5,492 nucleotides of DNA from Candidatus Saccharimonadota bacterium (GTDB taxonomy: Bacteria > Patescibacteriota > Saccharimonadia > CAILAD01 > BJGX01): the NCBI GenBank assembly GCA_013816445.1, contig JACDEK010000055.1:1-5492 (forward strand), given 5' to 3'. The translations under genes and the position numbers were made by a program. Position 1 is the stretch's first letter. The number at the start of each line of letters is the position of its first letter. Positions 1 through 4,247 of the stretch are shown one piece after another. The notes beneath the pieces are model-generated. The model saw nothing but the letters and a program-made list of their open reading frames with translations, was not told where the DNA came from and ran no database searches.

Positions 1-2
1 GG

Positions 3-59
3 CATGACCACTACGACAACAAGGGCGGCGGCACTGATCGAGGCAAGTACACGGGCTGA
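3..59 (+). CDS. C-terminal tail of an upstream gene (partial)
   Basis: Only the last 18 codons are in the window, ending at TGA 57-59. The reading HDHYDNKGGGTDRGKYTG is rich in Gly, Asp, Tyr and Lys, and most of its third positions are G or C, unlike the AT-rich genes that follow. The alternative frame starting at base 1 ends at TAG 61-63 and gives a Thr/Ala run that looks less like a protein. Product unknown. The shift in base composition could mark a transferred or highly expressed gene, but the fragment is too short to decide. Confidence 0.35.
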   Translation, partial: HDHYDNKGGGTDRGKYTG

Positions 60-78
60 GTAGGCTCGTCAACCCAAA

Positions 79-110
79 AGGGGCACCAGGCAATTTTGCT
101 TGGTGCCCCT
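79..110. terminator. Long GC-rich hairpin, probable transcript end
   Basis: AGGGGCACCA (79-88) pairs perfectly with TGGTGCCCCT (101-110), and the stem continues inward with a G-U and three more pairs around an AT-rich loop. It lies about 20 bases after the first stop codon and before the next promoter, as a terminator would. The plus strand has no U-run after it. On the minus strand four Ts follow. It could be a U-less plus terminator, a weak minus terminator or an mRNA-stabilising stem. Confidence 0.45.
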
Positions 111-140
111 CGGCGCATCATGTAGAATAATGTAGAGGTG
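100..140 (+). promoter_or_regulatory. Weak promoter and good ribosome site for the 146 gene
   Basis: TAGAAT (123-128) is a one-mismatch -10 hexamer. TTGGTG (100-105), 17 bases upstream, is a poor -35 that lies in the right arm of the hairpin. GAGGTG (135-140), five bases before ATG 146, is a clear Shine-Dalgarno and fixes that start. The heptamer ATGTAGA occurs twice, at 120-126 and 130-136. Confidence 0.35.
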
Positions 141-145
141 ATAGT

Positions 146-493
146 ATGAACGACAGTATGAGTGGCCCTGCAAACTTTAATAAATATCCCAAGCATTCTT
201 CGATGTATCGACGAGAGTTGGTTGAACTTGCACGGTTTTTAGTAAAAGAAATTGATAGACTTAACCCTGAAGAAGAGTATGATTTACAAGAGTTGATAGC
301 AATTCATAAAATTACTAGTATTATGGAAGATATTTTTAACCATGAGTTTGCCCATTATTTTGGTTTTGGACTCATACTTGATGACTGGGTAGAGTTAAAA
401 ATTGAAAAAAATTATCAAATGATGAAATCTCAACGCAAACTCGTACTAGAAGATTTAGAAGTTTATTTATCAACCAAACCTGAAGAATTTTAG
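146..493 (+). CDS. Small unrecognised helical protein with an HExxHxxG motif
   Basis: A 115-residue protein with no signal peptide or membrane segment. It looks mostly helical: a polar N-terminus, an amphipathic stretch around residues 21-60 (RRELVELARFLVKEIDRL is typical), a hydrophobic patch at 71-78 and an acidic C-terminal helix. Residues 66-73 read HEFAHYFG, which matches the zinc-metallopeptidase core HExxHxxG. The third metzincin ligand expected three residues after the Gly is Leu, and no N-terminal catalytic scaffold is visible, so activity is doubtful. The start is supported by GAGGTG five bases upstream. TAG 491-493 directly abuts the ATG of the decayed frame at 494, and the two show faint similarity in hydrophobic pattern. 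I do not recognise the family. Confidence 0.75.
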   Translation: MNDSMSGPANFNKYPKHSSMYRRELVELARFLVKEIDRLNPEEEYDLQELIAIHKITSIMEDIFNHEFAHYFGFGLILDDWVELKIEKNYQMMKSQRKLVLEDLEVYLSTKPEEF

Positions 494-736
494 ATGAATG
501 AATATCAAAAACTTGCTCAAATAATCTTTATTGAATTATCACTACATGACAACAAAAATGTAATATAGGTTATCTAAAATATCCTAGAGCCAGTCTGGCG
601 GCTAATAGACAAAAACGTAGCCGATGGTCTTGGTTATGAATTGTGGCTATGGGCTGGGCTGAAAGAAGACTCACCAGAAATGGCAAAAAACTACGGTGTA
701 GGTATTAAAGAAGGATACGGTAAATATATACAGTAA
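494..736 (+). pseudogene. Decayed small gene with two in-frame stops
   Basis: One frame runs from ATG 494 to TAA 734-736 and is interrupted only by TAG 566-568 and TAA 575-577. The first part is 24 codons (MNEYQKLAQIIFIELSLHDN and four more). After the stops come 52 codons that look like real protein (for example VADGLGYELWLWAGLKEDSP), with no usable start for that second part. Both stops are one C-to-T change from CAG and CAA (Gln), giving about 80 residues if restored. The frame starts immediately after the previous stop, so the two would have formed an operon. A helical N-terminus and a later G-aromatic/Leu-rich patch are faintly like the upstream protein, so it may be a degenerate paralogue. 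The 24-codon peptide alone is a less likely alternative. Confidence 0.45.
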
Positions 737-764
737 TAATACTTCACTAGACTATAATAAGCTT

Positions 765-792
765 AAGCTAAGTAGAGATACTTAGCTTTTTT
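765..792 (+). terminator. Intrinsic terminator
   Basis: AAGCTAAGTA (765-774), a GAGA tetraloop, and TACTTAGCTT (779-788) form a perfect 10-bp stem running into six Ts (787-792). It closes the 146/494 transcription unit. Its right part also forms the left end of the 103-bp repeat. Confidence 0.85.
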
Positions 793-871
793 ATTTATCG
801 AATTTGCCAAGAAAGGCTTGTGATAATTCAAACTTAGCTAATCAACAAAAGACTGATACCGGCCGGGGTTT
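769..871 (+). repeat. 103-bp dispersed repeat, copy A
   Basis: Matches 2820-2922 in direct orientation with no gaps and six mismatches. In order it holds a terminator hairpin with T-run; a second stem-loop (GAATT 800-804 with AATTC 825-829, CAAG 809-812 with CTTG 818-821 inside); a variable spacer; and the self-complementary CCGGCCGG (859-866) followed by GGTTT. Short minus-strand frames exist, but the mismatches between copies fall at first or second codon positions or create stops, so it is probably not coding. No transposase, terminal inverted repeat or target duplication is visible. Confidence 0.85.
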
Positions 872-898
872 TTATTAGTAAGTAAAAAAACTTAAAAA

Positions 899-927
899 TT
901 GACAATATTAATATTGTAAGCTAAAAT
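899..927 (+). promoter_or_regulatory. Strong promoter with operator-like palindrome in its spacer
   Basis: TTGACA (899-904, consensus -35) is separated by exactly 17 bases from TAAAAT (922-927, one mismatch to the -10). The A-rich stretch before it could act as an UP element. The spacer holds a perfect 16-bp palindrome, ACAATATTAATATTGT (902-917), overlapping the end of the -35, which is the usual place for a dimeric repressor to block polymerase. Transcription would start near 934, just before a TCTGGC/GCCAGA hairpin (935-956), giving a leader of about 74 bases to the GTG at 1008. Confidence 0.75.
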
Positions 928-1007
928 TGTGAAATCTGGCCAGAGTACTTGCCAGACGTTCATTACTCCATCGCTCAATCTGAGCACCTATCCCAAAGGG
1001 GAATCCA

Positions 1008-1139
1008 GTGGCAAACCCGAAGCAGCAAAAAAACCATGCAATTAAACAACAACGGCGGCCATCTAAACCACCCCCGGCACCAAAGCCTGCCAAAAGGCAG
1101 ACTACCAAAACACATGGCACAAAAAATCGCGGTCGGTGA
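1008..1139 (+). CDS. Small basic Pro/Gln-rich protein, GTG start
   Basis: A 43-residue protein starting (M)ANPKQQKNHAIKQQRR, continuing with a Pro/Ala/Lys stretch (PSKPPPAPKPAK) and a basic tail ending KNRGR, with TGA at 1137-1139. GTG is chosen because AAAGGGG (995-1001) sits six bases upstream, an excellent Shine-Dalgarno, and no ATG fits. The peptide is very basic, has no acidic residues and is probably disordered, which suggests nucleic-acid or ribosome binding. The N-terminus is only superficially like small ribosomal proteins such as bL32, and I do not assign it. It has its own strong promoter, and its stop is one base from the 34-bp palindrome before the peptidase gene. Longer frames over the same bases on both strands lack a comparable ribosome site. 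Confidence 0.6.
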   Translation: MANPKQQKNHAIKQQRRPSKPPPAPKPAKRQTTKTHGTKNRGR

Positions 1140-1140
1140 A

Positions 1141-1174
1141 TTGAGGGTGAAGATGTTAACATCTTCACCCTCAA
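1141..1174. repeat. Perfect 34-bp palindrome
   Basis: The arm TTGAGGGTGAAGATGTT (1141-1157) is followed without a gap by its exact reverse complement (1158-1174). In RNA it would be a 15-bp hairpin with a TTAA loop, possibly ending the 43-codon gene, but no U-run follows. In DNA it is a symmetric protein site centred on the TTAACA -35 candidate of the next promoter. Perfect symmetry with no loop fits an operator better than a terminator; both roles are possible. Confidence 0.8.
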
Positions 1175-1186
1175 ATACTTTATAAT
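1156..1186 (+). promoter_or_regulatory. Promoter of the M16 peptidase gene
   Basis: TATAAT (1181-1186) is a perfect -10. TTAACA (1156-1161) is a one-mismatch -35 with a long 19-base spacer and lies at the centre of the palindrome. Transcription would start near 1193, leaving only about nine leader bases before ATG 1202. No Shine-Dalgarno is present, so the message is nearly leaderless. Confidence 0.55.
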
Positions 1187-1201
1187 CATGTCAGACCTAT
1201 A

Positions 1202-2398
1202 ATGAAAGAGATTAATTTACTAACATCTATGAATAAAAAATGCCAAAACATTGCATTTAATGTAATGTTTTTGGTTGGTTCTCAACACGAAACTGCAAAA
1301 AACAACGGCATTTCGCATCTTTTAGAACATTTAATCGTTCAGCACTTACAAAAAACTGAGGGTTGGATAAAGCCATACTACTTAGATCAGCTTATAGGCG
1401 AAACTCACAAAAATAGAACCGAGTTTTATACTACTCTTATTCAAACTGATCTAGACAAAGCTATCAATATAATTAATAATATATATAATTTCACTATGCC
1501 ACCAGAAGAAGCTTTTGAAGCTGAAAAAGCAGTTGTCCTAGAAGAGTTACTAGCTGAAGAAGAAGATGAATATTATAAGTTTGACCGTGAATCTGATAAA
1601 TGGTTTTATGGAAAAGATACGCGTAGCCTACCAATCGGAGGCACCTTGCGCTCACTAAGCAAAATGACAAGTAAAGAAGTTTGGGAGTTTTATAATCGTC
1701 ACTATACAGTCAGCAACAGCTTAGTAGCTATCTGTGGCGATATTGATCAAAACCTTCTCAATAAGAATTTTAAAACCAAAAATGTGGGTTTAAAACCAAA
1801 AATATCTGATTCACTAATGCGTTTTGAGGCAGACGATCGTGTGCAAATTCAAGACGATCACAAAGATCAGCTTGCATATAACGAAGGCTGGGTAATGCAA
1901 ACTAAGGAGTATCAAGAAATTATTGAATTAGAATTTTTTGTGGCGTTTCTTAACGACTTTTTATTTGACACTATGCGCAGTAAGGGCCTGTGCTATAGAT
2001 GCGAGGTGTATGCATATACTTTTGTACCATTTACAGAAGTAACTATGAATATTTGGTTAGAGAGTAAAAAGCTTAAAAGTTTTCAGAAAGCACTACAATT
2101 AGTAGTGAAAAACATTGAATCTATTTTTTCCGAGAACAACCTCGCAGCCTACAAAGATGAGTTCTTAAAAATACAAATACTCAATGTTACTGACCTAAAT
2201 TCATTTGCTGGTAATATGAATTGGTACCAGGCATTTTTTAACGCAGAGTATAGTCACCAATCACAATCCCGCATTATTGACGGTATAACTTCAGCCAAAA
2301 TGATCAAAATATTTAACGAACTCAAAATGAACAAGCCGGGTGTGATTGGGCTGCGTGGTAATGTTAAAAATATAAAGCAAGACCATTTACGTAATTAA
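1202..2398 (+). CDS. M16-family zinc metallopeptidase
   Basis: A 398-residue insulinase/pitrilysin-type (M16) peptidase, slightly short for the processing-peptidase-like class, which is usually a little over 400 residues. The inverted zinc motif HxxEH is HLLEH at 39-43, within GISHLLEHL. The downstream metal ligand is in AVVLEELLAEE (110-120), most likely E115. LPIGGTLRSLSKMTSKEVWEFYNRHY (143-168) then VAICGDID are typical of the end of the first half. The second half carries the substrate-binding Arg/Tyr pair in MRSKGLCYR (258-266). No signal peptide, so cytoplasmic. The N-terminus begins almost at the first beta strand and lacks the usual preceding strands. M16 enzymes work as pairs or fused halves that clamp unfolded peptides; no partner is visible, so a homodimer or a distant partner is inferred. 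Expressed from its own palindrome-overlapped, nearly leaderless promoter. Substrate unknown. Confidence 0.93.
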   Translation: MKEINLLTSMNKKCQNIAFNVMFLVGSQHETAKNNGISHLLEHLIVQHLQKTEGWIKPYYLDQLIGETHKNRTEFYTTLIQTDLDKAINIINNIYNFTMPPEEAFEAEKAVVLEELLAEEEDEYYKFDRESDKWFYGKDTRSLPIGGTLRSLSKMTSKEVWEFYNRHYTVSNSLVAICGDIDQNLLNKNFKTKNVGLKPKISDSLMRFEADDRVQIQDDHKDQLAYNEGWVMQTKEYQEIIELEFFVAFLNDFLFDTMRSKGLCYRCEVYAYTFVPFTEVTMNIWLESKKLKSFQKALQLVVKNIESIFSENNLAAYKDEFLKIQILNVTDLNSFAGNMNWYQAFFNAEYSHQSQSRIIDGITSAKMIKIFNELKMNKPGVIGLRGNVKNIKQDHLRN

Positions 2399-2427
2399 GT
2401 TTTTAAGACTATGATGTAAGCTGAAAT

Positions 2428-2472
2428 AAAAAAGGGTGAGTGAACTGTCATTTTTGACGGATTCATCCGCCC
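2428..2472 (-). terminator. Hairpin with U-run on the minus strand
   Basis: The arms 2434-2444 and 2462-2472 pair around an inner GTCA-TTTT-TGAC stem. Read leftward, the hairpin is followed by six Ts (complement of A 2428-2433), the layout of an intrinsic terminator for a minus-strand transcript from 2470-2820. On the plus strand there is no U-run, and the stem pairs slightly better as plus RNA, so it may instead be the first stem of the plus-strand RNA or a U-less end for the peptidase mRNA. Confidence 0.45.
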
Positions 2473-2713
2473 TGTTCCCATTGGCGATGGGAACTATTGA
2501 TTACTGATAGGGTAGTGATAAGCATTTAACTTTGCTCGTAAAGTATATGCGAGAAATTATCTAGGGATATACACTATCGCTGTCGAGAAGTTGGCTTTAG
2601 TTATTATGACTTCAGCCCAGCGCCTTTAAGTGCTCGCACCCCGTAGTAGGTTGCTTATCTCGCTACGTTCTTCGTGGTGGCGGGAATTACAAAAGCTCGC
2701 CAGAAGAACCTAC
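2434..2713 (+). ncRNA. Candidate structured RNA, family not recognised
   Basis: Successive stems: 2434-2444 with 2462-2472; GTTCCCAT 2474-2481 with 2487-2494 (perfect); GGTAGTG 2511-2517 with 2572-2578, extended past a bulge by ATA/TAT, enclosing CTCGTA 2535-2540 with TGCGAG 2548-2553; GGCT 2593-2596 with 2614-2617; and a 3' domain of GTAGG 2646-2650 with 2709-2713, TTCTTC 2668-2673 with 2703-2708, GGCGGG 2679-2684 with 2696-2701. Single G-U pairs (2512/2577, 2539/2549, 2683/2697) become C-A mismatches on the other strand, so plus is the favoured strand. CGCTAC 2661-2666 with GTGGCG 2677-2682 competes with the last stem, hinting at a switch. A weak promoter (TTTACG 2386-2391, TATGAT 2410-2415) lies upstream and terminators lie at 2817 and 2932. 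The conserved cores of tmRNA, RNase P RNA, SRP RNA and T-boxes are absent. Confidence 0.45.
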
Positions 2714-2801
2714 GTCTAAACCGAGCCGAATTACAATAATACTTATCATAACAATACCTCTCCTAGTTATTGCCCTCGTAATACTTTACAACACAGTGTA
2801 G
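2610..2801 (+). pseudogene. Possible remnant of a membrane-protein N-terminus
   Basis: After TGA 2607-2609 a 63-codon frame runs to TAG 2799-2801 with no ATG, GTG or TTG anywhere in it. Its last part reads as a polar stretch (SSPEEPTSKPSR) followed by a strong hydrophobic segment (ITIILIITIPLLVIALVILY), the pattern of a single-pass or N-anchored membrane protein that stops right after its helix. It overlaps the 3' domain of the candidate structured RNA, and the hydrophobic run could be chance in AT-rich DNA. Low confidence. Confidence 0.22.
2687..2749 (-). CDS. Possible 20-residue minus-strand peptide
   Basis: ATG (2749-2747) is preceded, seven bases away, by AGGAGAGG (2764-2757), one of the best Shine-Dalgarno matches in the window. 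The peptide begins MISIIVIRLGLDVG and ends at TAA (2689-2687). A weak minus promoter could be TTGTTA (2810-2805) and TAAAGT (2788-2783). A leftward transcript would run into the minus-strand terminator at 2472-2428 before any other gene, so this would be a stand-alone small peptide or a chance frame opposite the plus-strand RNA. Confidence 0.25.
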   Translation of the reverse strand: MISIIVIRLGLDVGSSGELL

Positions 2802-2816
2802 AGGTAACAATTGATT

Positions 2817-2843
2817 AGATAAGTAGAGATACTTAGCTTTTTT
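2817..2843 (+). terminator. Intrinsic terminator at the left end of repeat B
   Basis: TAAGTA (2820-2825), loop GAGA, TACTTA (2830-2835) and a T-run (2838-2843). Outside the repeat the stem is weaker than in copy A: an A-G mismatch, then G-C and A-T pairs. It would end a plus-strand RNA from the 2434-2713 region. Confidence 0.6.
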
Positions 2844-2922
2844 ATTTACCGAATTTGTCAAGAAAGGCTTGTGATAATTCAAACCTAGCTAATCTATAAA
2901 AGGCTGATACCGGCCGGGGTTT
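2820..2922 (+). repeat. 103-bp dispersed repeat, copy B
   Basis: Direct copy of 769-871, offset 2051 bases, with six substitutions and no gaps; flanking similarity ends abruptly at both sides. It keeps the terminator hairpin, the CAAG/CTTG stem-loop and CCGGCCGG (2910-2917). As in copy A it lies just after a transcript end and within a few dozen bases of a new promoter, so the unit seems to occupy gene boundaries. Confidence 0.85.
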
Positions 2923-2931
2923 ATTTTATAA

Positions 2932-2954
2932 GGCAGAATTTTCTGTCTTTTTTT
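2932..2954 (+). terminator. Intrinsic terminator
   Basis: GGCAGA (2932-2937), loop ATTT, TCTGTC (2942-2947) with one G-U pair, then seven Ts (2948-2954). Together with the terminator at 2817 it brackets repeat B and insulates the promoter that follows. Confidence 0.7.
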
Positions 2955-2966
2955 GTATCTAAAAGG

Positions 2967-2972
2967 TATAAT
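2967..2972 (+). promoter_or_regulatory. -10 element of the 3024 gene
   Basis: A perfect TATAAT, 12 bases after the terminator's T-run. No convincing -35 is seen at 16-18 bases upstream, which is occupied by the terminator. Transcription would start near 2979-2980, on the A of an ATG (2980). Confidence 0.55.
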
Positions 2973-2979
2973 ATGCCCT

Positions 2980-3027
2980 ATGAGAGGGTTGCAACTTAAC
3001 ACACTAAAGGCAGAGGCCAAAATATGA
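2980..3027 (+). CDS. Possible leaderless 15-residue leader peptide
   Basis: ATG 2980 lies seven bases after the -10, so it would be at or next to the 5' end of the mRNA. The frame reads MRGLQLNTLKAEAKI and stops at TGA 3025-3027, which overlaps ATG 3024 of the next gene as ATGA, the classic arrangement for translational coupling. No codon bias or regulatory amino-acid run is obvious, so it may be chance. Confidence 0.35.
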   Translation: MRGLQLNTLKAEAKI

Positions 3028-4238
3028 TCAATGAACCATCTCCCGGTTCACACCTAGACCGTAAGGAGAGACAGGCTATGTATATACCCACTGAGATTAC
3101 CGATATAGTTACTGGTGCAGAATTAACTGACAAAGAAATTCAAGACTCAGTTGAGATGTATCAGGCATATCACGATCAGGCTGACAGCCCGCAGCGTATT
3201 GGCTTGTATGGCGAAGACTTAGAAAAAGCATTGCGCGCTCAAGATAGTGTTTTAATGGAGTACGAAGGTAAACTTGGTGAAAAACTCTTTGCACCTGTCT
3301 TGGTGCCCGTTAAGAATCTTCATTGGTACAACGAGGATTTACTCAAAAAGCAGTTTAAGGGCAAAGATGTGTGGTGTTATGTTCACCCACCAATTAATGA
3401 GCAGAATCAACAGGCTGTCATTAACGCCTTAAAAGAAGTAGTTAGAGCTGGAGATGTAGTTATTACAGATGAATTATCTGAGAATACAATGACATCACTA
3501 TTGTTTGAAAAAATTGCACTAGAAGCACAAATACATGTGGAGTTGATGGGTTATCTGGATAAGACTTCTCGGCTTGATGTATATACCGGGCCAGTTGATT
3601 TTGTTGGAGTAAAACGTGTTGGAGCTGCACCATCGGTCGTAGAAACTTACAAGCAAATGCTTCAGGGTGGAGAATTGACTGAAGAACCACAAGAAGGGCC
3701 TGCTCTTTATGACGTAATAACCGGTGCAGATGCTGAGCGCTTGTGGCAGATATATGAAAGTCCTTTTGATAAACTATCTGAAAGTAATCCAATCAAGCAG
3801 GGATTTAGTAAAGAAGAGTTTTTAGAAATATTACAAGATCCTGCAGTGTTCAAGCTTGTAAACAGAGTTGAGAATAAAATCTCAACCTTAATGATAATTG
3901 TTGAAGATTTTGACAAATGTCCTTGGTTTAAAGCGAAATATTACAAGCACAATTTTTCAGAGTACTTCAATACGAAGAATATTCTTATTTTTCCTGGAAT
4001 TGTTTCTGACGAGTCTATGAGAGGTGGGGCATATAGTCTTAATTTAATGGATTTAGGCATGAAGGTTTATCAAGCAAGAGGTTCAAATGTTTTGTTAACA
4101 TTTGAATGTGCAGAAGTTAGTACTGAATATATACCTGGCCTTGTTGACTTTGCAATTAATAATTCAGGGCTGGCCAGCGTGAGTGGCTTAGAACAGCCAG
4201 TTTCTACAGTTGAATTTAAAGCACTAAGCTTAGCTTAG
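3024..4238 (+). CDS. Two-domain protein with an internal duplication, probably GNAT-like
   Basis: 404 residues, no signal peptide or membrane helix, so cytoplasmic. I do not recognise a named family. It looks like two diverged copies of one domain: TDIVTGAE (26-33) matches YDVITGAD (229-236). In each copy a helical, acidic stretch, a strand pair (KLFAPVLVPVKNLHWY 87-102; KISTLMIIVEDFDKCPWF 285-302), a helix and a closing strand follow in the same order. Order and length suggest an acetyltransferase (GNAT) fold, an inference without a visible acyl-CoA loop. ATG 3024 has a fair GAGG seven bases upstream and overlaps a short leader frame. A second start at Met19 (3078) has a better AAGGAG (3063-3068) and begins just before the first domain, so the first 18 residues may be optional. 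The gene converges on, and overlaps by four bases, the DUF2156 gene, and its last codons form half of the shared terminator. Confidence 0.85.
   Translation: MINEPSPGSHLDRKERQAMYIPTEITDIVTGAELTDKEIQDSVEMYQAYHDQADSPQRIGLYGEDLEKALRAQDSVLMEYEGKLGEKLFAPVLVPVKNLHWYNEDLLKKQFKGKDVWCYVHPPINEQNQQAVINALKEVVRAGDVVITDELSENTMTSLLFEKIALEAQIHVELMGYLDKTSRLDVYTGPVDFVGVKRVGAAPSVVETYKQMLQGGELTEEPQEGPALYDVITGADAERLWQIYESPFDKLSESNPIKQGFSKEEFLEILQDPAVFKLVNRVENKISTLMIIVEDFDKCPWFKAKYYKHNFSEYFNTKNILIFPGIVSDESMRGGAYSLNLMDLGMKVYQARGSNVLLTFECAEVSTEYIPGLVDFAINNSGLASVSGLEQPVSTVEFKALSLA
3063..3080 (+). promoter_or_regulatory. Strong internal ribosome site and alternative start
   Basis: AAGGAG (3063-3068) lies nine bases before ATG 3078-3080, in frame with the gene. 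It is a closer Shine-Dalgarno match than GAGG 3013-3016 before ATG 3024. The main product may start here, or two forms differing by 18 residues may be made. Confidence 0.5.
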
Positions 4239-4247
4239 TGCTTTTTT
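4218..4247. terminator. Bidirectional terminator shared by convergent genes
   Basis: GCACTAAGC (4221-4229), loop TTA, GCTTAGTGC (4233-4241) form a perfect stem, extendable by AAA/TTT. Rightward it runs into six Ts (4242-4247); leftward it has three Ts and an AT-rich tract. The stop codons of both genes (TAG 4236-4238 plus, TAA 4237-4235 minus) are inside the right arm. Confidence 0.9.

Noticed and set aside
11..196. 61-codon minus-strand ORF across the first hairpin
   Set aside because: It crosses the hairpin, the promoter and the start of the 146 gene, with no ribosome site or recognisable sequence.
494..736. Stop-codon reassignment (TAG/TAA to Gln)
   Set aside because: TAG ends the genes at 146 and 3024, TAA ends the M16 and DUF2156 genes and TGA ends the 1008 gene, so all three act as stops.
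949..1185. 78-codon plus-strand TTG ORF in another frame
   Set aside because: Composition is unlike a protein, it reads through the 34-bp palindrome and the TATAAT, and it lacks a Shine-Dalgarno, whereas the GTG frame at 1008 has one.
908..1189. 93-codon minus-strand ORF with a Cys/Gly/Phe-rich stretch
   Set aside because: It is the complement of the Pro/Lys/Gln-rich GTG gene, has no ribosome site, and runs across the palindrome and the promoter.
2434..2713. tmRNA, RNase P RNA, SRP RNA, T-box or a tRNA
   Set aside because: None of their conserved cores (T-loop GTTCGA with acceptor stem, GAGGAAAGTCC-type P RNA core, GGAAGCA-type SRP loop, T-box antiterminator) is found on either strand.
769..2922. 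Composite transposon or insertion sequence
   Set aside because: No transposase or terminal inverted repeat is present, and the direct repeats are non-coding; a mobile origin is kept only as one hypothesis.
3109..3916. Three minus-strand ORFs (3109-3294, 3463-3792, 3707-3916)
   Set aside because: All lie opposite the 404-codon gene, have no ribosome sites and show no domain; they are shadows.
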